From positions 9,856,001 through 9,920,000 of the forward strand of contig NC_088323.1 of NCBI RefSeq assembly GCF_910592395.1: a DNA stretch of 64,000 nucleotides, given 5' to 3'. The notes below the pieces were generated by a model. The model was not told the DNA's origin. It worked only from the letters and a program-made list of their open reading frames with translations, and ran no database searches. This DNA comes from Lineus longissimus (lineage: Eukaryota > Nemertea > Pilidiophora > Heteronemertea > Lineidae). The translations under genes were made by a program, and so were the position numbers. This document shows, piece after piece, positions 55,879-64,000 of this stretch; the stretch's first letter is position 1; the number at the start of each line of letters is the position of its first letter.

Positions 55879-57042
55879 TTATCTAACCATAAAAACAATC
55901 AATGTACCAACAACTGAGTAAAGCATGAATTTAATTGTTTCATGAGTATCATCCACCTTCTCAACTTTGGTGTCAAGTTTAGTAGTAGTAGGAGTATTCT
56001 TTGAGGTTTCAGTTGTTTTTGGTGTATCAACATTACTCTTTGGTGTATGACTGGTCATTGATGTACCAACACTACTCTTAACTCTTATTTTCTTAGAACT
56101 ATTTCCTTCCATCAGTGGTGGTGGTAAGGTCTTTTTGTGGTTAATGTCATTCTTACCGGGTTTAGCATTTTTTGGTGCTATTAAAATGTTATTATTGTAG
56201 TTATCCAGCTTACCAATAACGAGTACCATATTTGATCCTATGACATACAATCCTGGTGCTATTACATAATCTAGTCTTGTATGAGTGTCACTCACTGCTT
56301 TTTGGTATCTTTGAATTGAAGTGGGAATATCAGGATGTTGATTAATCGAGTCCTTTAATAGTTTGTTAAATTCCTTCTGAGCATCCAATTCTGTACCCGG
56401 TACTCCAATTATTGGTGTTCTGGTCAACGCCTGAGCACCCAGAATACCGTAAACATATGTTCTTATTGTGTCATTCAACCTCTCTATTCCAGGATTAGAG
56501 AAACCATTTGTTTTAAATATCATGAATTGATGGTAGGTTTGACATTCATTTTGTGTAATTACATCAAATACATTCTTGTGTTGTTTCACATGATACTTAA
56601 TGAAAGTATCAGGATATTTGAAATTAGCCATTCCAGCATCCCAGTCTTTACTGAACATCGGTGGCATTCTATTTTCATGAACTTGCATGAGGAAGAAATT
56701 GATTTTAGAATCATTGATGTAATATCCGGGATCAGTTATGTTCGGGTTGTAATCCGGTACACTCCATGACCTCCAACCACCGTTATTTTCAAACACCGAG
56801 AAATCGTACTCGTCTTTTAAACCAAATTCACTCAATAACCCTCCTAGTTTCCTACGGTTAATGTTATTGTTTGTCTCATTAAAATCACTTTCACCTGGAA
56901 TTGGTATCTCTAGATTCTTCATGATCTTCAATATTTGATAGTAAACATGAAACCTGTAAATTGACCTTATCAATGGGTCACTGTGATTCAAGTGATCGTC
57001 TATTGAAATACCACAACCTGTTGTAGCAAACCAAACAGCCAT
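55879..57042 (-). CDS. conserved virus-like protein with C-terminal membrane anchor, 387 aa
   Basis: Starts MAVWFATTGCGISIDDHLNH. The body (to ~295) is a conserved globular domain with FHVYYQILKIM, NDTIRTYVYGILGAQALTRT and LGLYVIG-like APGLYVIGSNMVLVIGKL. A Ser/Thr/Lys-rich stalk follows (~310-360), then a hydrophobic anchor (FMLYSVVGTLIVFMV) at the very end. As I recall, proteins with this opening occur in invertebrate Polinton-like elements. It may be a virion surface or assembly protein. It is intact and contains no hairpin module. ATG follows AATTTAAC. Confidence 0.6.
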   Translation of the reverse strand: MAVWFATTGCGISIDDHLNHSDPLIRSIYRFHVYYQILKIMKNLEIPIPGESDFNETNNNINRRKLGGLLSEFGLKDEYDFSVFENNGGWRSWSVPDYNPNITDPGYYINDSKINFFLMQVHENRMPPMFSKDWDAGMANFKYPDTFIKYHVKQHKNVFDVITQNECQTYHQFMIFKTNGFSNPGIERLNDTIRTYVYGILGAQALTRTPIIGVPGTELDAQKEFNKLLKDSINQHPDIPTSIQRYQKAVSDTHTRLDYVIAPGLYVIGSNMVLVIGKLDNYNNNILIAPKNAKPGKNDINHKKTLPPPLMEGNSSKKIRVKSSVGTSMTSHTPKSNVDTPKTTETSKNTPTTTKLDTKVEKVDDTHETIKFMLYSVVGTLIVFMVR

Positions 57043-57066
57043 GTTAAATTGGTTCTGATAAAACGA

Positions 57067-57240
57067 TTATGGATTCTTTTCCAGTCGCAGACAGTCTTTC
57101 TTATTTTTCAGGCTCAAAAACCCAGGTGTTATCTTAGTTTCTTGTAGTCTGAAGAAGTTATTAGTATTAACAGTTACTTCTAAATTAAAGAAGTCATAGG
57201 TGAATTTACTTTTATGTTGATTTGCTATTGGATAATACAT
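57067..57240 (-). CDS. 57-aa protein at the right end of the element
   Basis: This short frame starts MYYPIANQHKSKFTYDFFNL and ends in a basic LKNKKDCLRLEKNP. Its ATG is part of TTAAATG, the same start motif as the plus-strand genes, which is the main reason to believe it. It lies 25 bp upstream of the 387-aa gene. Function is unknown; the composition is beta-like. Confidence 0.5.
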   Translation of the reverse strand: MYYPIANQHKSKFTYDFFNLEVTVNTNNFFRLQETKITPGFLSLKNKKDCLRLEKNP

Positions 57241-57313
57241 TTAATTTACTTGAATTTTTTCCTTGAATTTTTGGATAATGAAGACAGTAAAAAGGCCATT
57301 TATTTTAATGGAA

Positions 57314-57524
57314 TAACCCATTGAGCTCTAGTATTCCCTCACCATTTCATTGACCATTTCATTGCAACGCTTCACTGGGAATCTCATGAATGATAGAATA
57401 TATGTATTGCGGTGGATGGTTCTTTGGGGGTTGTAGGCTAATTTGGGGCAAAAGACCTGTAAGGGCTTTTGGTCAAAATAGCTTAGAAATACCTACATTC
57501 CTACCACCACAATACATATATTCT
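57314..57524 (-). repeat. right inverted terminal repeat (211 bp)
   Basis: Inverted partner of 41949-42160, followed directly by the second CACCAT. The few differences include AACCATCC versus AACCAATCC. Confidence 0.9.
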
Positions 57525-57530
57525 CACCAT

Positions 57531-58076
57531 ATTCTTAGGCCATTGGCCGTGTCCAGAGGAATGTGCTCCAATCAGTATTAATCGGGAGTGACCATTCAAT
57601 TTGGAATGAATATGAATCAACCTATTCTGGGCGGTGTCTTCTGGTCTTATAGATCCGGGGTTAGAGTATTATAACAAGCATTTGGCTCAAAGTGTTCTAT
57701 AAAGTGTCGTAAAATGCAATAAACGTTGCCTGGTTGCCTGTGTCACTGGCATGACTGGACAAGTGTAACCATAGCAGACATTCCAGGCAGTGCATGAAAG
57801 TAACCAGTCTGTCGTCTTATATATTGCATTTTAGTCACTTTATACATGCTTCCCGAAATTGGTGGCTTGCATTGGAACTAACTTTTTCCCCCTTGTCCGT
57901 CATCAAAGGCATTCAAGTGTGTTGGTCAACCATGACTATCTCCTTTGTCCCTCCACCATAAGGCTTAGTTTCCCCTTATGACATCACTATTTCGGACACT
58001 CAGCGCCCCATTTCTGGAAAGGTGTATAGAACACTTCAAGCCAAGTGCTTATGATCATATCTGTCTATTCGGGCGT
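57531..58076. other. no gene recognised
   Basis: Spacer to the right of the Polinton-like element, probably host sequence resumed after CACCAT. Confidence 0.4.
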
Positions 58077-59209
58077 AAGGTAAAATGGGGTAATTGTAGC
58101 CCCTTTTTTTCACCTATAACTTTGGTTACGCAAGAGATTTCCAGGCAGATTCAATAAAACCAGCCTGCATCTTGTAGTGGCACTTCTTCCAATTTTACAG
58201 CCTGCAATTAAGGACACTTAATCTAAAACAATGCCTCTGAGAGAACACATTAAGAGATGTTCGATGCAATCACTTACCAACAATTTAAACAATATCGTCG
58301 CAAATCAGACTTTAATTGAATCAGACTGATTTTAAACTGGTAAAAAAAGGTTCTATTTATCACCTCTGTTGTACATAACACCTTGTGTCAGGCAACAGCT
58401 TGTGATATTCTTAATTGACTGTCGGTCTTGTCGTGCGCCATTAAAAACTTTAGTTTCAGGGATGGGTCATGTATCAACCCCAATTATAGCTGGCATCACT
58501 TAATGGTAATGCAGTGTACATGTACCATGAGAAATGCTGCTATCTAGTCAATGGTGTGGCTTTAACTGGAGACACCAGTAACTTTGAAAATATTTTATTT
58601 CGAAATAATGTTAGATAAACAAGTATGAGACCTCAAATGTATCATTGTTGGTACATAAAGGGTTACCATTGTATCTATTGTATATAAATCAGGTAGATTT
58701 ATGATCAAATGATATAATTCAGGCATAAGAATAAAGAAACCTTGCATCTTCATGACAGGATATATTGAGCTATTTATAGGGCTACAAATACCCTAAACCA
58801 ACGAGCTACAAATACCCCGAGGGTACCTTGGTCAGAAAAGTGTCTCTGAAAAATTTACTTTTAATAATGACATCAAATGCCGCATACAACATTCTCTACA
58901 CTCATTACTGATCGACTGAACCAAATTTCAAATATATCAATGCTCTGTAAGTGTGGAAAATTCATACCTGCAAAAACCTCCATCCCAACTTTTTTTGTGC
59001 ATGTGTCTGATTTGTTTACTACTTATAGCCAAAGCTCTTACATAACATGTTGCATACTCCAAAACTATTTACGTTGTGATGCTCAAGAGTCACCTCTTTC
59101 ATATCCATGCTTGGGTTGGCTGAATAATTCCATGGTTACCGGAATATGAATCAAAAACAAAGTCAGGGGCTACAATTAGACCGGGGCTTCAATTATCCCA
59201 TTTTACCTT
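58077..59209. mobile_element. 1.13-kb MITE-like element with 27-bp inverted ends
   Basis: The ends AAGGTAAAATGGGRTAATTG, followed by GTAGCCCC/GAAGCCCC, are inverted copies. A further direct TTGTAGCCCC motif lies just inside the right end. There is no coding capacity and no clear target duplication. Confidence 0.6.
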
Positions 59210-60999
59210 TTCTTTTAGAAATTTATGTTCCCTTTTCGTCCTTCATCGATAAAAATATTTCATAGGGATATTTTTGATAAACTAGGAACCTTCCCAGCAG
59301 CCTAGAATTAACTTCAACTCGGAATTAAACTCATGCTATGTAATGTGTAGGCGTACGTTAAATTAGGTAAGCCAAGTTAAATATCTGTCGGTTGGTGACG
59401 TCAAGTTTACATCCAACCAACACACCATATTTTCTGATGTTGGACGGACACTTTTGCCGCTATGCACTGATGTTATAGTACGCGTTTAACCTTATTCATA
59501 AACGCCTTAACCTTCGTTTGCTATATTGCAACTTAGAGGTGCATGTAGTGTTATCTAAAATGCTTCTAAGGTATGTTCCAAATTTCAACATCACATCATC
59601 ATTCATGCCTGAGAAACTGCGAAGAAAATGAAAAAGCTGTTTTCAAAATTCACAAAACACCAACCCTAGTCCATGTTTTGCAGACCCTTTATTTGCACCA
59701 AGTATTACTGATGTTGCATTAACTAATTGGCTATGAAATCGTCTAGTGAGGTGTGGCAGTACACCTTTCCAGGGAGGTCATGTTCAGTCTATAATCGCAA
59801 TACATTCAAAGAAAAGTGACAGAGAGTTAGTAAACGAAATGCTAAGTGTGAATTTCTTCAAACCAAAAGTTTGCACAGCAAAGCCTCAAAAATGGGTGTT
59901 TTGTGAAATTCGAAAGCAACATTTTTTTGTTCTCTTTGCAAGTTTTCAACATAAATGATGATGTAATGGTGAAATTTGGAGCAGACTGCAGAACAATGTC
60001 AGGAGAGACTCCCTCAAAGATGCGTTTTTGCATAGGAAACGGTTTGGACGCAATGATTGTTTGCTTGGAGGGTGGGGACTATCTTTTGCTGAGGTGTTTA
60101 CATTGTTAGGTTGCACAAAAGGTTTTCAACTTTAACAATTTTCTTAGTTTAGCAATCGTGTTCAATCAAATGGACCTACATGTAATTGAAGGACAACTTG
60201 GTAAGATTAGACTTTTGTTACGTTATCGCCTTATTACGCCTAAAATTAAGTTTGTGCAAACGGGCACTGGAACGTAATGACGTGATTATTAGATGAACGA
60301 TCGTTTTCTGAAGACTCTCAACGAAATTCGGTAAAATGCTTATTAGATGAACGATCTTTTTTTACTGACTCTGAACGAAATTTGGCAACTATAGCTTCTT
60401 TGAATCAAACAAAAAGGGTAAGTTAATCGATTTATGTTTTATACATGTAGTAGTCCTAGATTTGCACTCTTAGCATTCTTTCTCTCCGAGTACTTTCATT
60501 CATAAGTGGCAATTATCAGCAAAGAAAAAAGTCATACGGGAATAGGGAACAACATGCTACATGTTCATGTATAAGATTTATTCGCTGATCGGGTAGAAAA
60601 ACTCATGCCTGCATCTGAATCAACACGATTTCATTTACACGCACCAACATGATACCAAAAGACATAAAGGCTCTTACATCATCCAGCGCGCGATTGACAC
60701 TGGTCGCCTTTTCAACACGTGAATGATAAAACAATCAGTGAACTGCTGAAGACCCTTAGATTTCATCGAAAACCATCATTTGTTTGAGTTTCGTTTTGCT
60801 TTCGTTTAGTGTTAGGTTCGTTTTGAAACGCGTTCGAAACAAGCTTAAGTGGATATGATCCCTTACTACACTCTGAGAAATAAACAACTACCAAAACCTG
60901 TGAAACTAAAGTGAGAAATCTCAGCGGACAAATGATTCCTGCCTGATTCTCCCCTTCTTCTTAGGAAACAGGTAACACGAGAACATCAGCACAGACGTC
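59210..60999. other. upstream region of the GPCR; one tandem repeat
   Basis: A 54-bp unit (TTATTAGATGAACGATC onward) is repeated at 60286 and 60340. No other gene is recognised. The promoter and any 5' UTR exon of the GPCR would be here, but no TATA box can be assigned with confidence. Confidence 0.45.
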
Positions 61000-63017
61000 A
61001 TGGATACCACAGAATCGGTTCTCACTTTGACAACCAGGGGGCTTCGCAAGCCATATTCTGCATACGAGTTATTTTTACTGCTCACCTTATTTCATGTCGT
61101 TACCATCCCTGGCATTATCGGTAACGCGCTTTGTTTAGCTGTATTCAGGCGCCAAAAGAGGTCGTCGTCTGCGTATTTCCTCCTCCAGGCCTTGGCTGTC
61201 AGTGATATCATGCACCTCTTCTTCGGATTTATACTGGAAGTGTCGTATCGGGTGATGGCTCAAGTGAAGGGAGTTCCCCTCTATGGTGTGTATAAATCCT
61301 TCGTGAGCTATGTCAGTCTCCTGTTTTCAATCGTCAATGTTATGGAAATGTGGAATGTTTACGTCGTTGTCGCAGTATCCATAGACAGGTAAGGACAAAT
61401 CTCAACGTGGTTTACCCGCCGGCGGAATGATATTCTATGTTGTCCCTCACTGGCCTTTCTCCTAGAGTCAGTATTAGCAAAACGAGTGCCGATAATGCTA
61501 GTAACTTTACGTATTCTGTACAGTATTCACGATTGGGCGACCAATTGAAGGACGGGCAGTCTAAATCCCTTAGAGTGGTATGCCGTTCGTAATTACTGGT
61601 ATTGCAGGAAAATAGAAATGCAGTTATACACAATGCCGTAGTGCATTTATTATGCATAAAGATTTGCTAAAATTGTTTGATTATAGTATTTGTATGTCTG
61701 TTTTCACAACGGCATTGTTCAAATTTATATTGAGTACGTATTCACACGATTTCCAAATTCAATTGCAACTTTCAAATATTTAACGGACGGCGTAGGCCTT
61801 TAAATCAATTACTGGTTGTTCACTATTTCCGCGGGAATCTAGTCCCCACATTTTTTCTCTCTGCTAAATTTCACTTTTGCTGTCCCCGAACCAGAAAACA
61901 GCTTAACCATTTAGCTCCCGAGGTATCCGCAAACTCAGCGTGGATATGGCAAAAATATTTTAAAATGAGCCGGGGCTTTCGGTGAGGCTTTCGATTGATG
62001 GTTATTTTACCAATTACTGATTATTGTATCGGGCGTTTCAGCAGCGAATAGGTTAATATTCCAAGCGCTCTATCTATAGGACATACTTGTTATTTCATCG
62101 CTAACGAAATTACCTACAGCGGTTTTTGGAGATGTATTTTAAAGAGGAGATACCTGTACATGTAGCGTCTCACAACTTCCAGTTCTTTAAACGGGATGGT
62201 TAAGATCCGGAAGTTGCAAAATGCAAATGAATTTAGAGATCGTCGTGAGATCATAGACGAAGTTGTAAGACTATGTATCCCCTTCAATATCCATAAAAGA
62301 TTAAAAAATAAGTGTTTATTTCATTGATGTTAACGCTACACATCACCGTTGGTCTGGTTGGCCATTCAGTTACTTTATTTCAGGTACATCCATATATGTA
62401 TGCCACTGAAAGCAAAGTCGATGGACACGCGCAAGTATGCGAAGATTGCCGTTATTGGGACATTCTTCTTCTCTCTAATTTCGGTAATGCCAAAGTTTTG
62501 CAGTAGATACAGTGAATGGGTATGGAACGAGAAAGAAGAAGTATACGAAGCTTGGATCATGACCCGACAATATGGAAAAACGAGCACATATTTTGTAGGG
62601 TTTTATGTCTACGTTATGCTCGTGATACACTTGATACCACTGTTTGGCATTTTGATACCTGTCAACGTGGCTGTTCTGCTTGGTTGGAGAAGAATGCGAC
62701 AGGAACAAGGTACGATAAAATCAACAAAGGATAAGGAAGCCGGGACGGACGGTACCAAACTAATTGTTGCCATGATGAACGTTTTCATCCTGCTTCGGCT
62801 ACCAAGTAGCATTACCATGTTGCTCACTCAGCTAGAAGGCATGGGATTTATTACAACTTATGATATTGATGATTTTTTTCGCTGGGCCAATTTCCTGATT
62901 AAATTAAATTCAACTGTAAATTTTTTCATCTATGTCTCGGTGGGCAAATCGTTCAGAAACACGTTTATGGACATATGTCGCCACTGCTTCGGCGGTGCCC
63001 CCTTGCGTCACAAATAA
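61000..63017 (+). CDS. rhodopsin-class peptide-type GPCR, two exons, 340 aa
   Basis: Coding exons are 61000-61388 and 62384-63017; the GT-AG intron falls after the second base of the Arg codon in the DRY motif (IDR/YIHICMPL). The product is a seven-helix plasma-membrane receptor. Visible marks: GIIGNALCLAVF (TM1 Asn), LQALAVSDIMHLF (TM2 Asp), DRY end of TM3, a TM5 with Pro (LIPLFGILIPVNVAVLLGW), TM6 with RLPSS in place of the CWxP motif, and TM7 NSTVNFFIY followed by VGKSFRNTF. The NSxxNFFIY form is typical of FMRFamide-receptor-like peptide GPCRs. The usual TM3 cysteine is not obvious. The ligand is unknown. ATG follows AGACGTC. No break is seen. Confidence 0.8.
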
Positions 63018-63435
63018 TATGTCAACTCTCATGACAGGAAGTGACACCATAAAGGACCATTGGTATTATTATGGGCATTATTACCCAGCTGCCGGCTGCC
63101 TAGTCACCTCCTGTTCTAAATAAGCAGTTTCGAACAACAAATTGCCTTCAAAATCTGACTGAATTTATCACGCTTTTCCGATGTTGACTCCGATTTGACC
63201 CGAGTTAGCTCTCCATGTATCGATCTTTTCCACGTGGAACGATGCACTAGTAAGGCGTTTCCTGGACCCATGTATAAGTTGGTAAGTTAACGATGGTAGC
63301 GGAAGGCTGTTGGGATCTGTTGTGTACTTTATTGATTAATTTATTTAAACTTTCCTATATGCTCTACAGACAATTAACAATTAACAATCAAACGACAATA
63401 AAATTACAGCAGAGCATAGAAGGGAAATCCATTAG
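63018..63435. other. 3' flank of the GPCR
   Basis: Presumably 3' UTR and spacer up to the LINE remnant. AATAAAATT near 63398 could be a poly(A) signal for either the GPCR or nothing; undecided. Confidence 0.35.
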
Positions 63436-63439
63436 GTAC

Positions 63440-64000
63440 AAGTTAGCCTCTTTAATGGGTTTCCCTTGACAATGTACAGCAATACAAATGATGTGCGTCT
63501 CAGGTAGGCCTGCAGCCTTGCACATCTGCAAAAGCCTCCCCATGAGCACGTATTATCCTCATCAAACGAAAAAACCTTTTCATCATAACATTTACTTAAA
63601 AGTTTTTTAAAACGATTGTGGCTGTGCGTGACGCGCAAGTCACGTGGCAAGTCGTTTCAAAGTTTCACAATTCTATTAAAAAAAGACGCTAAAAAGGTTT
63701 CCGTTCTACATAAACGAAGAAGTAGAAGACAGTCATCTCCTCTTCTAGAATAAAATTCTGTAAAATCATGCAAGGGCAAAGTAAAATTTTCAATTGTGAA
63801 GAAAGTTGAGGTTCAACATTTCCCTGCGAAAAGACAACGGCATAAGGCCCAAGGCCGACAGTCTGTCTGCGTAAACAGTCTCATTACCCAAAATATGCCT
63901 CGTTACACGACGTTGAACACTTTCTAAGCGTGATAAATTACGTTTGGACGAAGAATCCCAGGCAACGCTGAAGTATTCCATTCTACTGCGGATAACACTA
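63440..64000 (-). pseudogene. 3' end of a LINE reverse-transcriptase ORF, running off the window
   Basis: The frame at 63981-63790 reads MEYFSVAWDSSSKRNLSRLE, then VQRRVTRHILGN and LSALGLMPLSFRREMLNLNF, the thumb and C-terminal region of a jockey/CR1-type LINE. It continues in other frames with FFNRIVKLWNDLPRDLR and a Cys-containing tail (NTCSWGGFCRC) near 63530. At least one frameshift. The RT core would lie beyond 64000. Confidence 0.7.

Larger units (their letters stand above)
44440..57244. promoter_or_regulatory. TAAAT-type start motifs of the Polinton genes
   Basis: TTAAATG, with ATG as the start codon, occurs at 44440, 45544, 46989 and 47245 on plus and at 57244 on minus; CTAAATG at 44734 and ATAAATG at 52085 (minus) are variants. 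A second type, AAATAGA followed by ATG within a few bases, precedes the genes starting at 43144, 50470, 50413 (minus) and 54163 (minus). The close link between motif and start codon resembles poxvirus late TAAAT initiators; the analogy is inference. Confidence 0.5.
41949..57524. mobile_element. Polinton/Maverick-like virus-derived element, 15,576 bp, defective
   Basis: It has inverted terminal repeats of 211-212 bp beginning AGAATATATGTATTGTGG, a 6-bp duplication CACCAT, and about fifteen closely packed intronless genes. These include a protein-primed DNA polymerase B, a packaging ATPase fragment, a candidate jelly-roll capsid protein and several membrane proteins. These features fit the Polinton/adintovirus group. 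No retroviral-type integrase or adenovirus-type protease is recognisable; the polymerase lacks its C-terminal catalytic motif and the ATPase lacks its P-loop. Most other frames are open, so decay is recent or limited. Genes from 43.1 to 46.0 kb are on plus; most of the rest are on minus. A double-hairpin module is scattered through 45.4-54.1 kb. Confidence 0.85.

Noticed and set aside
58877-60109. Short ORFs between the MITE and the GPCR
   Set aside because: No family motif or splice pattern; their length is expected by chance in AT-rich DNA.

Overview
The window is nuclear DNA of an animal, most likely a marine invertebrate bilaterian. Genes are split by GT-AG introns, microsatellites are common, TAGGCCT- and TACATGTA-type words recur, and most of the sequence is layered mobile elements. 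Only one gene looks like an ordinary host gene: a two-exon peptide-type GPCR at 61.0-63.0 kb. The species cannot be named from the sequence alone.

Layout. 0-5 kb: a tandem array, a 772-bp hAT-like element with 16-bp inverted ends, and the 3' end of an LTR retrotransposon inserted into a dead Tigger/pogo transposase. 5-10 kb: mostly repeats. 10.3-13.1 kb: a 2.8-kb foldback transposon with a 10-bp target duplication; it carries a LINE tail and a second, inverted copy of the LTR fragment. 13.56-23.77 kb: a 10.2-kb CMC (EnSpm/CACTA-like) DNA transposon that looks complete. It has an intact 856-aa transposase and a ten-exon 497-aa SAM-domain gene, with the transposase lying inside intron 2 of that gene. 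24.2-28.2 kb: a CR1/L2-like LINE, 5'-truncated and mutated. 31.7-38.2 kb: nested MITEs, a gypsy pol pseudogene split by a mariner-type MITE, and a PIF/Harbinger deletion derivative. 40-41.6 kb: a second dead Tigger.

41,949-57,524 is the most interesting part. It is a 15.6-kb Polinton/Maverick-like virus-derived element with 211-212 bp inverted terminal repeats and a perfect 6-bp target duplication (CACCAT). It carries a candidate jelly-roll major capsid gene, a penton-like gene, small membrane-protein genes, a protein-primed DNA polymerase B, the C-terminal half of a packaging ATPase, and several proteins of unknown function. The polymerase stops before its third catalytic motif, the ATPase lacks its P-loop, no integrase is recognisable, and one membrane-protein gene is frameshifted by a 32-bp duplication, so this copy is defective.

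The candidate new system lies inside that element: about 17 copies of a 29-30 bp double-hairpin module, on both strands and mostly inside reading frames. The stems show compensatory base changes and the loops vary. Tandem copies are spaced exactly 30 bp, so they keep the reading frame. They add different ten-residue peptides according to frame and strand, and sometimes supply stop codons. They resemble in principle the palindromic coding inserts of Rickettsia and the double-hairpin elements of fungal mitochondria; I know of no description in a Polinton. Most genes of the element also start at a TTAAATG or TAAATAGAA-ATG motif, suggesting a viral, initiator-type promoter code.

57.5-64 kb: a 1.1-kb MITE, the GPCR, and a LINE 3' fragment running off the window.
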